Made by a program: the position numbers and the translations under genes. The notes below the pieces were generated by a model, which worked only from the letters and a program-made list of their open reading frames with translations, was not told the origin of the DNA and searched no databases. A stretch of 46,753 bases of DNA, taken from positions 1-46,753 of the forward strand of contig JAFMIU010000019.1 in assembly GCA_017853835.1 (NCBI GenBank), written 5' to 3'. Positions 25,391 through 34,202 of this stretch are shown here, piece by piece. Each line of letters opens with the position of its first letter. Position 1 is the first letter of the stretch. This DNA is from Pirellulales bacterium. GTDB taxonomy: Bacteria; Planctomycetota; Planctomycetia; Pirellulales; UBA1268.

Positions 25391-25637
25391 CCGCCGGTGA
25401 GGCATTCCGGCCCTCGGGCTCACTCGACACGGCTCTCGCTTCGCCATCCTTGCGTGGCGTGTCCCAGGCCTCACGGCCTTGGGCTTTGACCGGAGAGGCG
25501 TCGTGGCATTCTCGTTCCGTCGAAGCCCAACGGCGTAAGCCGTGGGACGGGCGTGGTGGATCGCGCAGCGTATTCGGCTTGCGGTCGCCGTCTGAACAGT
25601 CAACCGAAACTGGGCGACGCGATGGTGCGATCTTCGT
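25391..25637. repeat. Repeat-bearing intergenic stretch with hairpin-repeat pair (copies 5 and 6)
   Basis: Copy 5 (minus, 25462-25486; AGGCC/GGCCT stem, GTGA loop) and copy 6 (plus, 25523-25547; ACGGC/GCCGT stem, GTAA loop) diverge with a 36-bp gap. After reverse-complementing, this arrangement equals the pair at 11601-11681. The stretch at 25417-25450 (GGCTCACTCG...CGCCATCCT) resembles 15565-15598. All lie between two convergent gene ends. No gene was found. Confidence 0.75.
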
Positions 25638-26333
25638 TTATGCGTCCGGCTTGCCGTGGGCGCGGAGTTTGGCAACCACGTCGAGACCGAGGACGGCCCG
25701 GAGTTTTGACGACAGGCTGGTGTTGGCGTCGAGATGCCTGGCGAGTGTGTCCTGGGGCCAGGCGAGCACCCGCGATGCCTCGGTGGCCACGACGTCGGCC
25801 GACGCCAGGTTGCCCGAGAGAAAGCTCATCTCGCCAATGAACTGTCCCGGCTCCAGGGTGGCGATCACGTGATCATCCACCCGCACCGCCATCGCGCCCT
25901 GCGTGAGGATCATCATGTCGGCGACCGAGGTGCCCTTCCTCACCAGCACGTCTCCGGCGGCCACGTCGCGCCACTCGCCGCGCTTGAGAAGCTTCAGAAA
26001 CTCCCCAGCCGAGAGCTCGGGAAACACCTCCTCCCGAAGCTTGCGCTCGGCTGGCGGCAGCTGCCGCGGCCATCGCTCCGACACGAGGATCGCGATCTGC
26101 ACGATGTTCACGAAGGCAAAGAGGGCATTCCAGGTGATCGGCGCCCAGAGCGTGTGGTCGCCGCACGAACAGTAGTAGGGCATCAGCGAGAGGCCGGCCA
26201 CCACGGAGAGCACCCGCAGCCAGAGGATGTCGCGCACGAGATAGGAGCAGAGGTAGAGCACGTTGGCGACATGGATCATGTCGGTCGCGCACGGATGCCA
26301 GATCGCGATCGCGAGGATGGCGGGGAAGTTCAC
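25638..26333 (-). CDS. Popeye-like membrane protein with a cyclic-nucleotide-binding-type domain
   Basis: A 231-residue protein. It starts at GTG 26333, with GGAG 7 nt upstream. Three hydrophobic segments (about 3-20, 22-52 and 60-85) match the Popeye-domain layout, including LVRDILWLRVLSVVAGL and a WNALFAFVNIVQI helix. The cytoplasmic part (about 100-225) is a cNMP-binding-type beta-roll with EFLKLLKRGEWRDVAAGDVLVRKG and a phosphate-cassette-like FIGEMSFLSG. The arginine that normally contacts the cyclic-nucleotide phosphate is replaced in ASADV, so cAMP binding is doubtful. It lies 49 bp downstream of the multihaem cytochrome gene on the same strand and could be co-transcribed with it. Likely role: membrane sensor or scaffold. 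Confidence 0.85.
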   Translation of the reverse strand: MNFPAILAIAIWHPCATDMIHVANVLYLCSYLVRDILWLRVLSVVAGLSLMPYYCSCGDHTLWAPITWNALFAFVNIVQIAILVSERWPRQLPPAERKLREEVFPELSAGEFLKLLKRGEWRDVAAGDVLVRKGTSVADMMILTQGAMAVRVDDHVIATLEPGQFIGEMSFLSGNLASADVVATEASRVLAWPQDTLARHLDANTSLSSKLRAVLGLDVVAKLRAHGKPDA

Positions 26334-26382
26334 GGCGGTTCTCCAAAAACGATCGGTGAGGGAGCGGGGCGGGTGGGTGTCG

Positions 26383-29319
26383 TCACCCGCACCGTTTCTC
26401 GCGCACGGTCGGCGTTTCGTGGGCCTCGTTCACCTCGACCTCGTCCGAGCCGATTTCGAACTTCCAGCCCTCGATCACGGTGCCTTCCGTCTTGAGGTGG
26501 GACGTGAGGAAGAAGAGCCGTCTGCGGGCATCCCCCTCCGGTCCGGGAGGAATATCGGCAAAACGGTCGCGAAGGTAGTAGGGAGCCCAGGCCTGGGAAT
26601 AGAGCGTCGCCTTGAGCCGAAGGTTTTTGCAGTCGAAGCAGGTCGGCACGGTCACGCGGTAGCTGACGATGTCGGTTCCCTGCCCGTCGTGGTATTGCGG
26701 ATCGTCGCCCGTGCCATGGGGGTGGGTTGCCTCGACGAACGCGGCCGGCATCTCCGGGCTCGGGCCGCGGGGTGACCAGCCAATCGGCAGAAGTCGATTG
26801 TCCTTCACCTCGGTGGCGCGGTGGAGAAAGCTCGTGGTGAACCGTCCGCCGGCGTCCTGCATGAGTTCCTCGTAAATCTGCACCTGATCGGGTGAATCGA
26901 TGAGCCGATGGTGCGGCTGGAACGCCTGTGTCGTGCGGCCGTCGTGGCTGGCGGCTGCGAAAAACTCCGAGGGCAGCGGCCTTCCATCCGCGCCGACGAT
27001 CACGCCAGCGGCGTTGGCAAGGCCCGAGGCCCAGATCACCCGTTCGGTGCCGGAGGTATTGTCGATCAGGAGAAACTCAACCCACATGCGGCGGAAGCCC
27101 ACACCGCTGGGCAGCCGGTGGCCGGTGAGGTTGGTGATCTTGACGTCGGCGTCGATCGTCTGGCCGCTCGTCTCGACGTTGAGAATCTCCACCGTGGCGG
27201 TGTTGGTGCGGGCGTTCTGCACGTAGTTGTCGATGGCGAAGTGCACGCCCTCCACACCGGTCTCGTAGTCGGCCGTGCGCACGCCGAGCACGTCGTTGAA
27301 CTGCCGGAACATCTCCAGGAGAAACACATTGGCGCCCTGGAAGGTGTGACGCCGGTAGCCCTCCTTGCGGAATCGCACGAAGGCTTCGTCACGCGGGACG
27401 CGATGATCCGATTCGGGGTAGTCTTGGTCTTGGAGCACGGCGATCTTGGTTTGGATCTGGTCGATCGCCACGGAGCCGTCGGGGCTCGTGTAGCCCTTGG
27501 GCATGTGGCAGTCTTGGCAGCTCCGCGAGTCGGCGGTCTTTCCAAACTCGTCCTGGTATCGGCTGTTGAGCCATTCCAGGTAGGTGGCCTGCTCGATCCG
27601 GTGCAGGAATCCCTGAAACTCCGGATTCTTCTCGGAGGCAAGCAGCTGATCCACCTGCTCCCGGGCCGGCGGGGCTGCATGAGGTGGTGGGCTGTCGAGC
27701 GGCCAATCGACCACGGGCAGGTTGATCACATGGCAGCTCGCGCACATCCGCGACGAGCGAATGAACGAATTCGGCTTCGGCGTGGCGCCGAGCGTCGTGG
27801 CCATCGCCCGCGGAGCGATGTCGGCGAAGGGGCCGTAGATTTCGTGGGCCGGCCCGGTCTTGAACTGCCCGGTGATCGAGGTGGCGAGAAAGCCACGGAG
27901 GTCTTTGTGATCGTCGACCATCCCGTGGCACACGGTGCAGCTGACACCGTCGCGGGCGAGCGCACCGTATTTGTGGTGCGGATCGGCCTGGTTCGCGAGA
28001 TGGAACCAGTCGCGGCTGAAGGAGGCGTTCTCATCCCATGGGCGGTCGGCGAGCCCACGGTCGTGGTCGTATTGCCGCTTCCCCATCGCGCCATGGCATC
28101 GCAGGCAGGTGTTGACCACCTGATCACCGATGGCCCGGCTGCGATCGGCGGGAAGGTCGGCGGTGAGCCGCGAGAGTTCGCTCTCGAGCTGCGCATGAAA
28201 CACGGGATCGCGGCCGGCGAGGCCCATCGGCGACCACCGCCATTCGCCATAGGGCGACACATTGAGACCGCCGCGCTGCGTTTCCAGGAACATGATCGGG
28301 CCGTAGGCGTGCTTGCTGCTCGCGCCACTGTGGCACATCATGCATTGGTCGCTCGTGAGAAAGCGTTCTGGGACGGTCGGATGGGCCGGCACGTGGTCGT
28401 TGGATTCGGGAGGTAGTTTTCGCACCTCCGTGTAGCCCACCGGCCGGACGTCGGCGAAGGTCTGCAGGAAGGCGAAGTTGGGGCGGGTGGGGCCCGGGGC
28501 CTGCGGTGCCCGCAGTTCCGGCGGCGGCTGGCGGTGCTCGAATCCGTAGGGCTGCTGGGCGGCCGGAATGTCGCGCCACGTGGAGTCGACGAAATACTGG
28601 ATGGGTTCGCCGGGAAACCCGGTGATGTTGCGGAGGGACGAGAACGTGCCCCCCTCCTCCGCCACCGAATGGCAGCGGACGCACGCCAGCACGAAGCCTG
28701 CCTGGGGATAGTCGAACGACGTCGGGTCGTCGAGTTTCTGCCCCTCCCACGTGCTCGCCCAGAACCACCCGCTTGGCGACCCGGCGCTGTCCTTGATCAT
28801 GATGTCCCAACCGGGGCCGTTCGGCTGCCGCAGGATCGCCTCGAGTTCATCGTCACCGAGGCCCTCATACCGGGCCGCCGGCGGAGGCAGCATCTCCTTG
28901 ATGATCATGCCACCGTCGGGGATGCGGCCCTCGCGTGGCTTCTTGGGCGGCGCGAGCCCCGCGTCGCGGCCCTCCGGCCAGCGGTTGGGGTCGCCGGTGA
29001 GCCAATACATCACCTTTGGAGAGTAGTAGCAGCGGACGGCGGGATGGGTGCCGAAGGATACGCCCTTCACGTACGCGCCCGTATCGCGAATCCGCTTGTC
29101 GTGGCTCCAGCCAAGGTCGGTCGCATAGGCACGACTGCGGACGAAGGGAAACAGCACCCTCTCAAACTCGATGAGTGGTCGCGTCGTCGGGAGTGGCAGC
29201 GGGTGTTCCCGTCCTCCGGCGGTCGAGGCGGGCTCGGCCGCTCGGATTCCGCCGATCGTGGCGATGGGGAGCGTCAGACTGGTGACGACGACCAGGAGTC
29301 GAATGGGGCAGTCCATCAT
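26383..29319 (-). CDS. Periplasmic multihaem cytochrome c (six CxxCH sites)
   Basis: A 978-residue protein. I chose ATG 29319 because a GGGAGG ribosome site lies 9 nt upstream and a signal peptide follows (MMDCPIRLLVVVTSL ... IRAAEP); the longer frame to 29496 is arginine-rich and not signal-like. Six haem c motifs are visible: CVRCH (213), CMMCH (326), CLRCH (405), CTVCH (461), CASCH (526) and CQDCH (601). A CFDCK (894) near the C-terminus may be a lysine-type site or chance. The C-terminal third (NLTGHRLPSGVGFRRMW, LYSQAWAPYYLRDRF) is beta-rich and typical of large planctomycete multihaem cytochromes. Periplasmic electron transfer is expected; donor and acceptor are unknown. No pectin link is evident. 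Confidence 0.92.
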   Translation of the reverse strand: MMDCPIRLLVVVTSLTLPIATIGGIRAAEPASTAGGREHPLPLPTTRPLIEFERVLFPFVRSRAYATDLGWSHDKRIRDTGAYVKGVSFGTHPAVRCYYSPKVMYWLTGDPNRWPEGRDAGLAPPKKPREGRIPDGGMIIKEMLPPPAARYEGLGDDELEAILRQPNGPGWDIMIKDSAGSPSGWFWASTWEGQKLDDPTSFDYPQAGFVLACVRCHSVAEEGGTFSSLRNITGFPGEPIQYFVDSTWRDIPAAQQPYGFEHRQPPPELRAPQAPGPTRPNFAFLQTFADVRPVGYTEVRKLPPESNDHVPAHPTVPERFLTSDQCMMCHSGASSKHAYGPIMFLETQRGGLNVSPYGEWRWSPMGLAGRDPVFHAQLESELSRLTADLPADRSRAIGDQVVNTCLRCHGAMGKRQYDHDRGLADRPWDENASFSRDWFHLANQADPHHKYGALARDGVSCTVCHGMVDDHKDLRGFLATSITGQFKTGPAHEIYGPFADIAPRAMATTLGATPKPNSFIRSSRMCASCHVINLPVVDWPLDSPPPHAAPPAREQVDQLLASEKNPEFQGFLHRIEQATYLEWLNSRYQDEFGKTADSRSCQDCHMPKGYTSPDGSVAIDQIQTKIAVLQDQDYPESDHRVPRDEAFVRFRKEGYRRHTFQGANVFLLEMFRQFNDVLGVRTADYETGVEGVHFAIDNYVQNARTNTATVEILNVETSGQTIDADVKITNLTGHRLPSGVGFRRMWVEFLLIDNTSGTERVIWASGLANAAGVIVGADGRPLPSEFFAAASHDGRTTQAFQPHHRLIDSPDQVQIYEELMQDAGGRFTTSFLHRATEVKDNRLLPIGWSPRGPSPEMPAAFVEATHPHGTGDDPQYHDGQGTDIVSYRVTVPTCFDCKNLRLKATLYSQAWAPYYLRDRFADIPPGPEGDARRRLFFLTSHLKTEGTVIEGWKFEIGSDEVEVNEAHETPTVREKRCG

Positions 29320-29550
29320 CCGTGAAAGCCTCCCGAGGCGGGGCGAATCATCCTTTCGAACTGTTGTACGCCGCCGGCTGTTTTTTCGTGAAGTGGCCGA
29401 TGGCCGTCGGCGCAGGCTCGACTTGATGCCGGCCGTCTCCTCTGCGTCGGATGTCGCCACCACACCCCGGGCGCTCGGTCCGTGGCCGTTCCTCAACGGC
29501 CTTCCGGGGGGGCTGGAGCGTGCTTCAGGAGTTTCCTGGTGCGGCCGGAA

Positions 29551-31134
29551 TCAGTCGCCAGGCTGAACAGGCCGCGCGGACGGCACGAGCTCGGCTGGTG
29601 ACCCGCTCTCGTCGGCAGGCTGATCCGAAAACCGAAACGGATCCTCCAGCCGCCGCATCTCGGCCAGGAGATCGGCCTCCAAGGCGGCCCGTCGCCCGGC
29701 GTGGGCAGGATCGGCGGCCAGGCTGCGTTGGTGCGGGAGCGGCGACACGCGAGAAACGGCGGCGACAGCGGGATCGTGGTGCTCGGCCAGCAGTTCGAGC
29801 GGATTGTCCCGCAGGTTGAAGAGCTGTGTGTGCCGCTGACCCGTCGCCGACTCGTATTCGATCAGCTTCCAGTCGCCCCGGCGCACGGCCCGGATGCCCG
29901 GTCGCTGCCCGCCGCAGTAGGCACCGTAGAGGACCTCCCGTATCTGCGGCTGTTCGCCGGTCAACACCGGCAGAAAGCTCATGCCTTCGTTGCTGGCCGG
30001 CGGCTCGATGTCCGCCACGTCGCAGAGCGTGGCCAGGAAATCGGCCAGATAGACGTTTCCGTCGGCGCGGCTTCCCGACTTGACGCCCGGCCCCGCCACG
30101 ATCAGTGGCACCCGCCAGGTGTGCTCGTAGAGATTCTGCTTGCCCTGCAGGCCGTGCCGCCCGACGGCGATCCCGTGGTCCGAGGTGTAGAAGATCCAGG
30201 TGTTGGCGAGTTCACCACTGGCCGCCAGACGGTCGAGCACGCGGCCGATCTGGATGTCGATGTTCTCGGCACAGGCATGCTGCCGTCCCGCTTCGTTGCG
30301 GATCGTCGCCTCGTCGCGCCGATCCCAGACACCGCTGACGGCCACTTCGTCTCGCACGTCAGCGTGCGTGGTGTCGAACGGATGCCGCGGGAGCCAGTTG
30401 CCGGGGAGCGGCGGCTGATCCGGATGCCGCGGCGGGAGGGTCTCGCGATCGGCGTGGTTCGTCGCTCCATACTTGGCCAACAACGCAGGAGTTCCGTCTC
30501 TGGTATCGTGCGGATGCGAGAAGCCCAGGAAGATCAGGAACGGCGAGGCAGTACCCGCCGCCTGTCGGGCGGCGAGAAACTCGAGCACGCGGTCGGCATG
30601 CCAGCCGCTGCCTCCCTCGGCCGTGCCTGTTCGCTTGGTGGCATCGTGCCGCACGGCAAACAGGCGATTGGCCGCCTCGTAACTGTTGCTTTCCTTGCAG
30701 GTCCGCATGGTGTCGTAGCCGGCCCGGTTGAAGACCGCGGGCAAGACCTGCTCCAGGATGTCGGCCGGGCATCGCCGTCCGCCTTCGGAAGCCGCTGAGA
30801 CGCGGTTCTTCGGACCGATCGGCAGGTGCCAGAGGCTGCGGCCGGTCATGATCATGTGCCTCGACGGGGTGCACACGGCCCCGGAAAACGAGCCCATGTG
30901 ATAAGCGGCGTCGAGCACGATGCCCCGTGCCGCGAGCCCGTTGAGCACCGGGGTCTCGAGCCGGGAGTCGGGATCGTAGGCGCGCAGGTCGAAAGGCGAC
31001 TGATCGTCGGTGACGATCAGAAGGATATTCGGCTGCTCTCCCGCCCGGGCCGGCAGCCCCAGCACGAGCGACAGCAGAAGGCACGTGATCACACCGGCCG
31101 CCTCGCGGGCGAGGGGCGATGGTGGGCCAGGCAT
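29551..31134 (-). CDS. Secreted formylglycine-dependent sulfatase
   Basis: A 527-residue alkaline-phosphatase-fold sulfatase. ATG 31134 is preceded by AGGGAGG at 6 nt and gives a signal peptide ending near PARAG (about residue 32). NILLIVTDDQ holds the metal-binding Asp43/Asp44. CTPSR (Cys88-Arg92) matches the C-x-P-S-R signature in which Cys becomes formylglycine. TSDHGIAVGRHGLQGKQNLYEHTWRVPL carries further metal and substrate residues. It removes sulfate from a sulfated glycan or other sulfate ester, with substrate not predictable from sequence alone. Pectin is not normally sulfated, so it may serve another polymer. It stands 231 bp upstream of the cytochrome gene. An anaerobic or FGE-type maturase must be encoded elsewhere. 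Confidence 0.93.
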   Translation of the reverse strand: MPGPPSPLAREAAGVITCLLLSLVLGLPARAGEQPNILLIVTDDQSPFDLRAYDPDSRLETPVLNGLAARGIVLDAAYHMGSFSGAVCTPSRHMIMTGRSLWHLPIGPKNRVSAASEGGRRCPADILEQVLPAVFNRAGYDTMRTCKESNSYEAANRLFAVRHDATKRTGTAEGGSGWHADRVLEFLAARQAAGTASPFLIFLGFSHPHDTRDGTPALLAKYGATNHADRETLPPRHPDQPPLPGNWLPRHPFDTTHADVRDEVAVSGVWDRRDEATIRNEAGRQHACAENIDIQIGRVLDRLAASGELANTWIFYTSDHGIAVGRHGLQGKQNLYEHTWRVPLIVAGPGVKSGSRADGNVYLADFLATLCDVADIEPPASNEGMSFLPVLTGEQPQIREVLYGAYCGGQRPGIRAVRRGDWKLIEYESATGQRHTQLFNLRDNPLELLAEHHDPAVAAVSRVSPLPHQRSLAADPAHAGRRAALEADLLAEMRRLEDPFRFSDQPADESGSPAELVPSARPVQPGD

Positions 31135-31324
31135 GGCGATCCTCCCTGGTTCAAGCAGGTCGACCATCTCCAGTGTCGGCCCGCGTCGTTGTTTCGAGGT
31201 CATCGAACGGGCTGCATCGGCTGCGGGGTTGTCGTCGAGCCGGGGCTGGGCGAGAGGGGACCGCCAGCGACCGGCAAGCCGTTCCAGCCTAAAAACAGCA
31301 TGGTGGTGAACACAATCGGCCGGC

Positions 31325-33877
31325 TCAGAACGCGATGACGATCGGCCCGTTCGCGTTCACGGTGAGATCGGCCGCCGCCAACTGCACGGCCGGGTCGGTG
31401 AGCGGGTGGGCTGTCACGTGTTGCAGTGACACCGCGTAGAGCACATCGCCGATCCGCACGCTGCGATCGATGGAGTCGGCATGGCTGATCGTGCCGAGCT
31501 GCGTAAACGCATCTGAGGAGCCGGTGTCGATGCGAAACACGACCAAGCCTGGCGCCACCAAGCCCGGTGCCGAATGTCCCCCATCGACCGGCAGCGCCAG
31601 GATCCCCTGGGCAGCGAACCAGCCAAGCGCGTGGTGATCCCACTCGGCCGGCGACCACGAACCCCATTCGCCCGCGAACGTGTACGTCGCCGAGCGGGTC
31701 GGGTTCGTGGGATCCGCGACGTCGAAGAGGGAGAGTTGCAGGCCGCCGTCGCGGCCGGTCATCGGATCGACGTCGCGGCCAACGCCCAGAAGGTGCGTGT
31801 CGTCGAGCGGCATGAGGTACGTCGAGTACCCCGGCACCTTCAGCTCGCCTGTCACCCGCGGTGCTGTTGGCTCGGAGAGGTCGATCACGAACAGCGGGTC
31901 GACCTGCCGGAACGTGCTCACGTAGCCGTAATCGCCGACGAATCGCACGGAGTAGATCCGCTCCCCGCCGGCGAGTCCCGACACGCTGCCCACCGCTTCG
32001 AGCCGCCCGGCCGCAGCCGCCAGCACGGTGAGGGCATTCGACGCCCCGCTGCCGAAGCCGTCGGTCGTGGCGATCCGCAGGAGGCCGTCCTGCTCGTCGA
32101 GTGAGAACTGGTTGAGCGTCATGCCGGAGACTGATCCCATCGCCACCAGCGGCGCATCGGCGGCGGTGAGATCGAACTGGTAGATGTTCGTCGTCGTGCC
32201 GGCATCGGCCTCGTCCCACCATGAGCCGACGTGCGTGTCATACACGTAGAGGCCCGATGTCGAGGCGTAGATCCGGCCGCCGACACCGCCCGCCGTGGTG
32301 GTGGCGTCGGGGCCGGCGACGGCATCGCCCACGGTGAACGACACGACCGACAGGAGGCTCGTGTCACCGCCGTCGACGGGCAGCGACGTTCGGGCCGGAT
32401 CGACCAGCGTGCCCGACACCTCGGCGCCGGCGGCATCAACGACCTGATAGCCCGGCAGTGACGCTTCGTCCCAGGCCTTCTCCAGACGGTCGCGGTACGA
32501 AGCCTCATCCTCATAACGGCTGCCGGTGCCGTCTCTCGTCATGAACGGGCCGATGGCATACGACGGCCTCGTCACTGTCGATGCAAGCATCGGAACGGGT
32601 GAAGGCGACGGGGGAGTCGCCGGATCCGTCACGACACCCGGCGCCGGCAAGTCGATCGAGCCCTGCGTCACGACCATCACCCGGTCGCCGATCGCCCGGG
32701 CGTCTACCAGCCAGCCGTCGAGCCTCGTGGTCTCCACGATCACCGGCGACGCTGGGACTGCCACGTCCACCACCGTCACGAATACATGCGGGGGCGATGC
32801 GTGGATCGGCATCATGGTCGCGGTGCCGACGGCCACGTCGAACTGGCCCCAATCCTGAGAGATCACGGTCACCCGCGTGCCCGACAGGAAGAGTTGCCGC
32901 TCGTCACCCGGCAGAGTGAGATGCGAGACCACGCCGAGCCGCTCCGGCGCCGCCACGTCGAGGATGTCGATGCCGTCGCCGGCGATCGCGAACAGGTGCG
33001 AACCATCGGTCTTCACGCGGTCGCCTTCATCGACGCCCGCGACCTGTGTCGGCGTCTGGGAAGAATCGCTGGCGGAGGGGGCGTTCGTGAGGGCAGCGGA
33101 CACGAAGGGAAGGCCGCCGTCGCATATGGCGATGGGGCAACCTCGCCATGGCCACACCGGGCTGCCGAACAGATCGCGATACCGCGCCACTGCCGCCTCG
33201 ATCGCCCACGACTTCAGCCGGGCGATGTCTCCGACGGGCGCCAGGGGGTTCGTGCTCTCGTTGCCGACGAGCTGCTCGCCCTCGTCGAGCCGGGCAGTAT
33301 CCTTGCCCGCAACGCCATACATCGTGTCGATGGCCAGTCCGCCGTCGAGCGTGTTTTCGCCGGCACCACCGCGAAGGGCATCGATGCCGGCACCGCCATA
33401 GAGGGCGTCGTTGCCGCCGCTGCCCACAAGCGAATCGACGCCACCGTTTCCGCGGATCTCGTCATTGCCACCCCGGCCGTTGAGCGTGTCGCGGCCCGGG
33501 CCGCCGAGAATGACGTCGGGACCATCGCCTCCCGTGATCGTGTCGTTGCCGAACCCCCCTTCGAGTCTCGTCGCGATGCGATCATGGCCCCGCACGTTCA
33601 CCGTGATCGAGTCGTCGCCTGCGCCGCCAAGAACGTGGATCGACTTCACCCGCGCCGCCGAGCGGACATCGATCACAACGCCGTTGACGGTCGCCCGCAG
33701 CTGGCGGGCATTCGCCGGATTCGGCTCGACCACGATCGTGTCGTCGGGAGTCGCCGCGTTCGCATCGCCCACGATCGTCCACACGCCCGCCGCGAAGCTC
33801 ACGGCCAAGGCGTGCCGGGGCTCGAGCCGCTCGATGAACCGCTGCGTCTGCCGTGATCTGGACCGCCGCCGGTGCAT
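31325..33877 (-). CDS. LEPR-leader secreted protein: RTX-type calcium repeats plus C-terminal beta-propeller domain
   Basis: An 850-residue protein. ATG 33877 follows GGAGG at 8 nt and places [10 protein letters not shown] at residues 16-25, a LEPR-XLL-type planctomycete export leader. An ATG at 33907 is a weaker alternative. Residues about 75-190 contain RTX/hemolysin-type calcium repeats ([28 protein letters not shown]). Residues about 255-840 are a beta-propeller of the Beta_propel type, recognised by [13 protein letters not shown] followed by [14 protein letters not shown] and blades such as [15 protein letters not shown]. The fusion suggests a calcium-stabilised extracellular binding protein. 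Ligand and partners are unknown, and nothing links it directly to the pectin genes. Confidence 0.88.
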   Translation of the reverse strand: MHRRRSRSRQTQRFIERLEPRHALAVSFAAGVWTIVGDANAATPDDTIVVEPNPANARQLRATVNGVVIDVRSAARVKSIHVLGGAGDDSITVNVRGHDRIATRLEGGFGNDTITGGDGPDVILGGPGRDTLNGRGGNDEIRGNGGVDSLVGSGGNDALYGGAGIDALRGGAGENTLDGGLAIDTMYGVAGKDTARLDEGEQLVGNESTNPLAPVGDIARLKSWAIEAAVARYRDLFGSPVWPWRGCPIAICDGGLPFVSAALTNAPSASDSSQTPTQVAGVDEGDRVKTDGSHLFAIAGDGIDILDVAAPERLGVVSHLTLPGDERQLFLSGTRVTVISQDWGQFDVAVGTATMMPIHASPPHVFVTVVDVAVPASPVIVETTRLDGWLVDARAIGDRVMVVTQGSIDLPAPGVVTDPATPPSPSPVPMLASTVTRPSYAIGPFMTRDGTGSRYEDEASYRDRLEKAWDEASLPGYQVVDAAGAEVSGTLVDPARTSLPVDGGDTSLLSVVSFTVGDAVAGPDATTTAGGVGGRIYASTSGLYVYDTHVGSWWDEADAGTTTNIYQFDLTAADAPLVAMGSVSGMTLNQFSLDEQDGLLRIATTDGFGSGASNALTVLAAAAGRLEAVGSVSGLAGGERIYSVRFVGDYGYVSTFRQVDPLFVIDLSEPTAPRVTGELKVPGYSTYLMPLDDTHLLGVGRDVDPMTGRDGGLQLSLFDVADPTNPTRSATYTFAGEWGSWSPAEWDHHALGWFAAQGILALPVDGGHSAPGLVAPGLVVFRIDTGSSDAFTQLGTISHADSIDRSVRIGDVLYAVSLQHVTAHPLTDPAVQLAAADLTVNANGPIVIAF

Positions 33878-34202
33878 GATGCCGCCTCCAAGGTGATCAC
33901 CCGTCATCGCCTTACCCCCCGTGTTGTAGGGATAAAGGCGAGCCCGGTCAATGACGCTTCGCGACGGTCTTCCGGCTGATGAGCGACGCGCGAGCCACGG
34001 AAAGAGCGGCCCGGGCGACCGGAGCGGTTTCCCGAAACGCCCCACACCACCCTGACGCCCTCCCCAACTCTCGTATGAGCACCGGTACAAAAACAGGGAG
34101 GGGGTCACCGTCGTACCGTTGCGCTTCTCGCCGCGCCGGTCCGTGAATCAACGCGGCATGCAAACGGATGAACGTGATTCGTGAGGAAGGACGAGGGCCC
34201 CA
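33878..34202. other. 325-bp intergenic region upstream of the LEPR-leader gene
   Basis: No gene is supported. It carries the ribosome site of the LEPR gene near 33887-33891. I found no clear intrinsic terminator for the beta-repeat gene ending at 34203, unlike the paralogues at 3169 and 6315. Confidence 0.45.

Noticed and set aside
26908..28416. 502-codon plus-strand open frame
   Set aside because: Antisense to the multihaem cytochrome; the opposite strand carries six CxxCH motifs, this one none.
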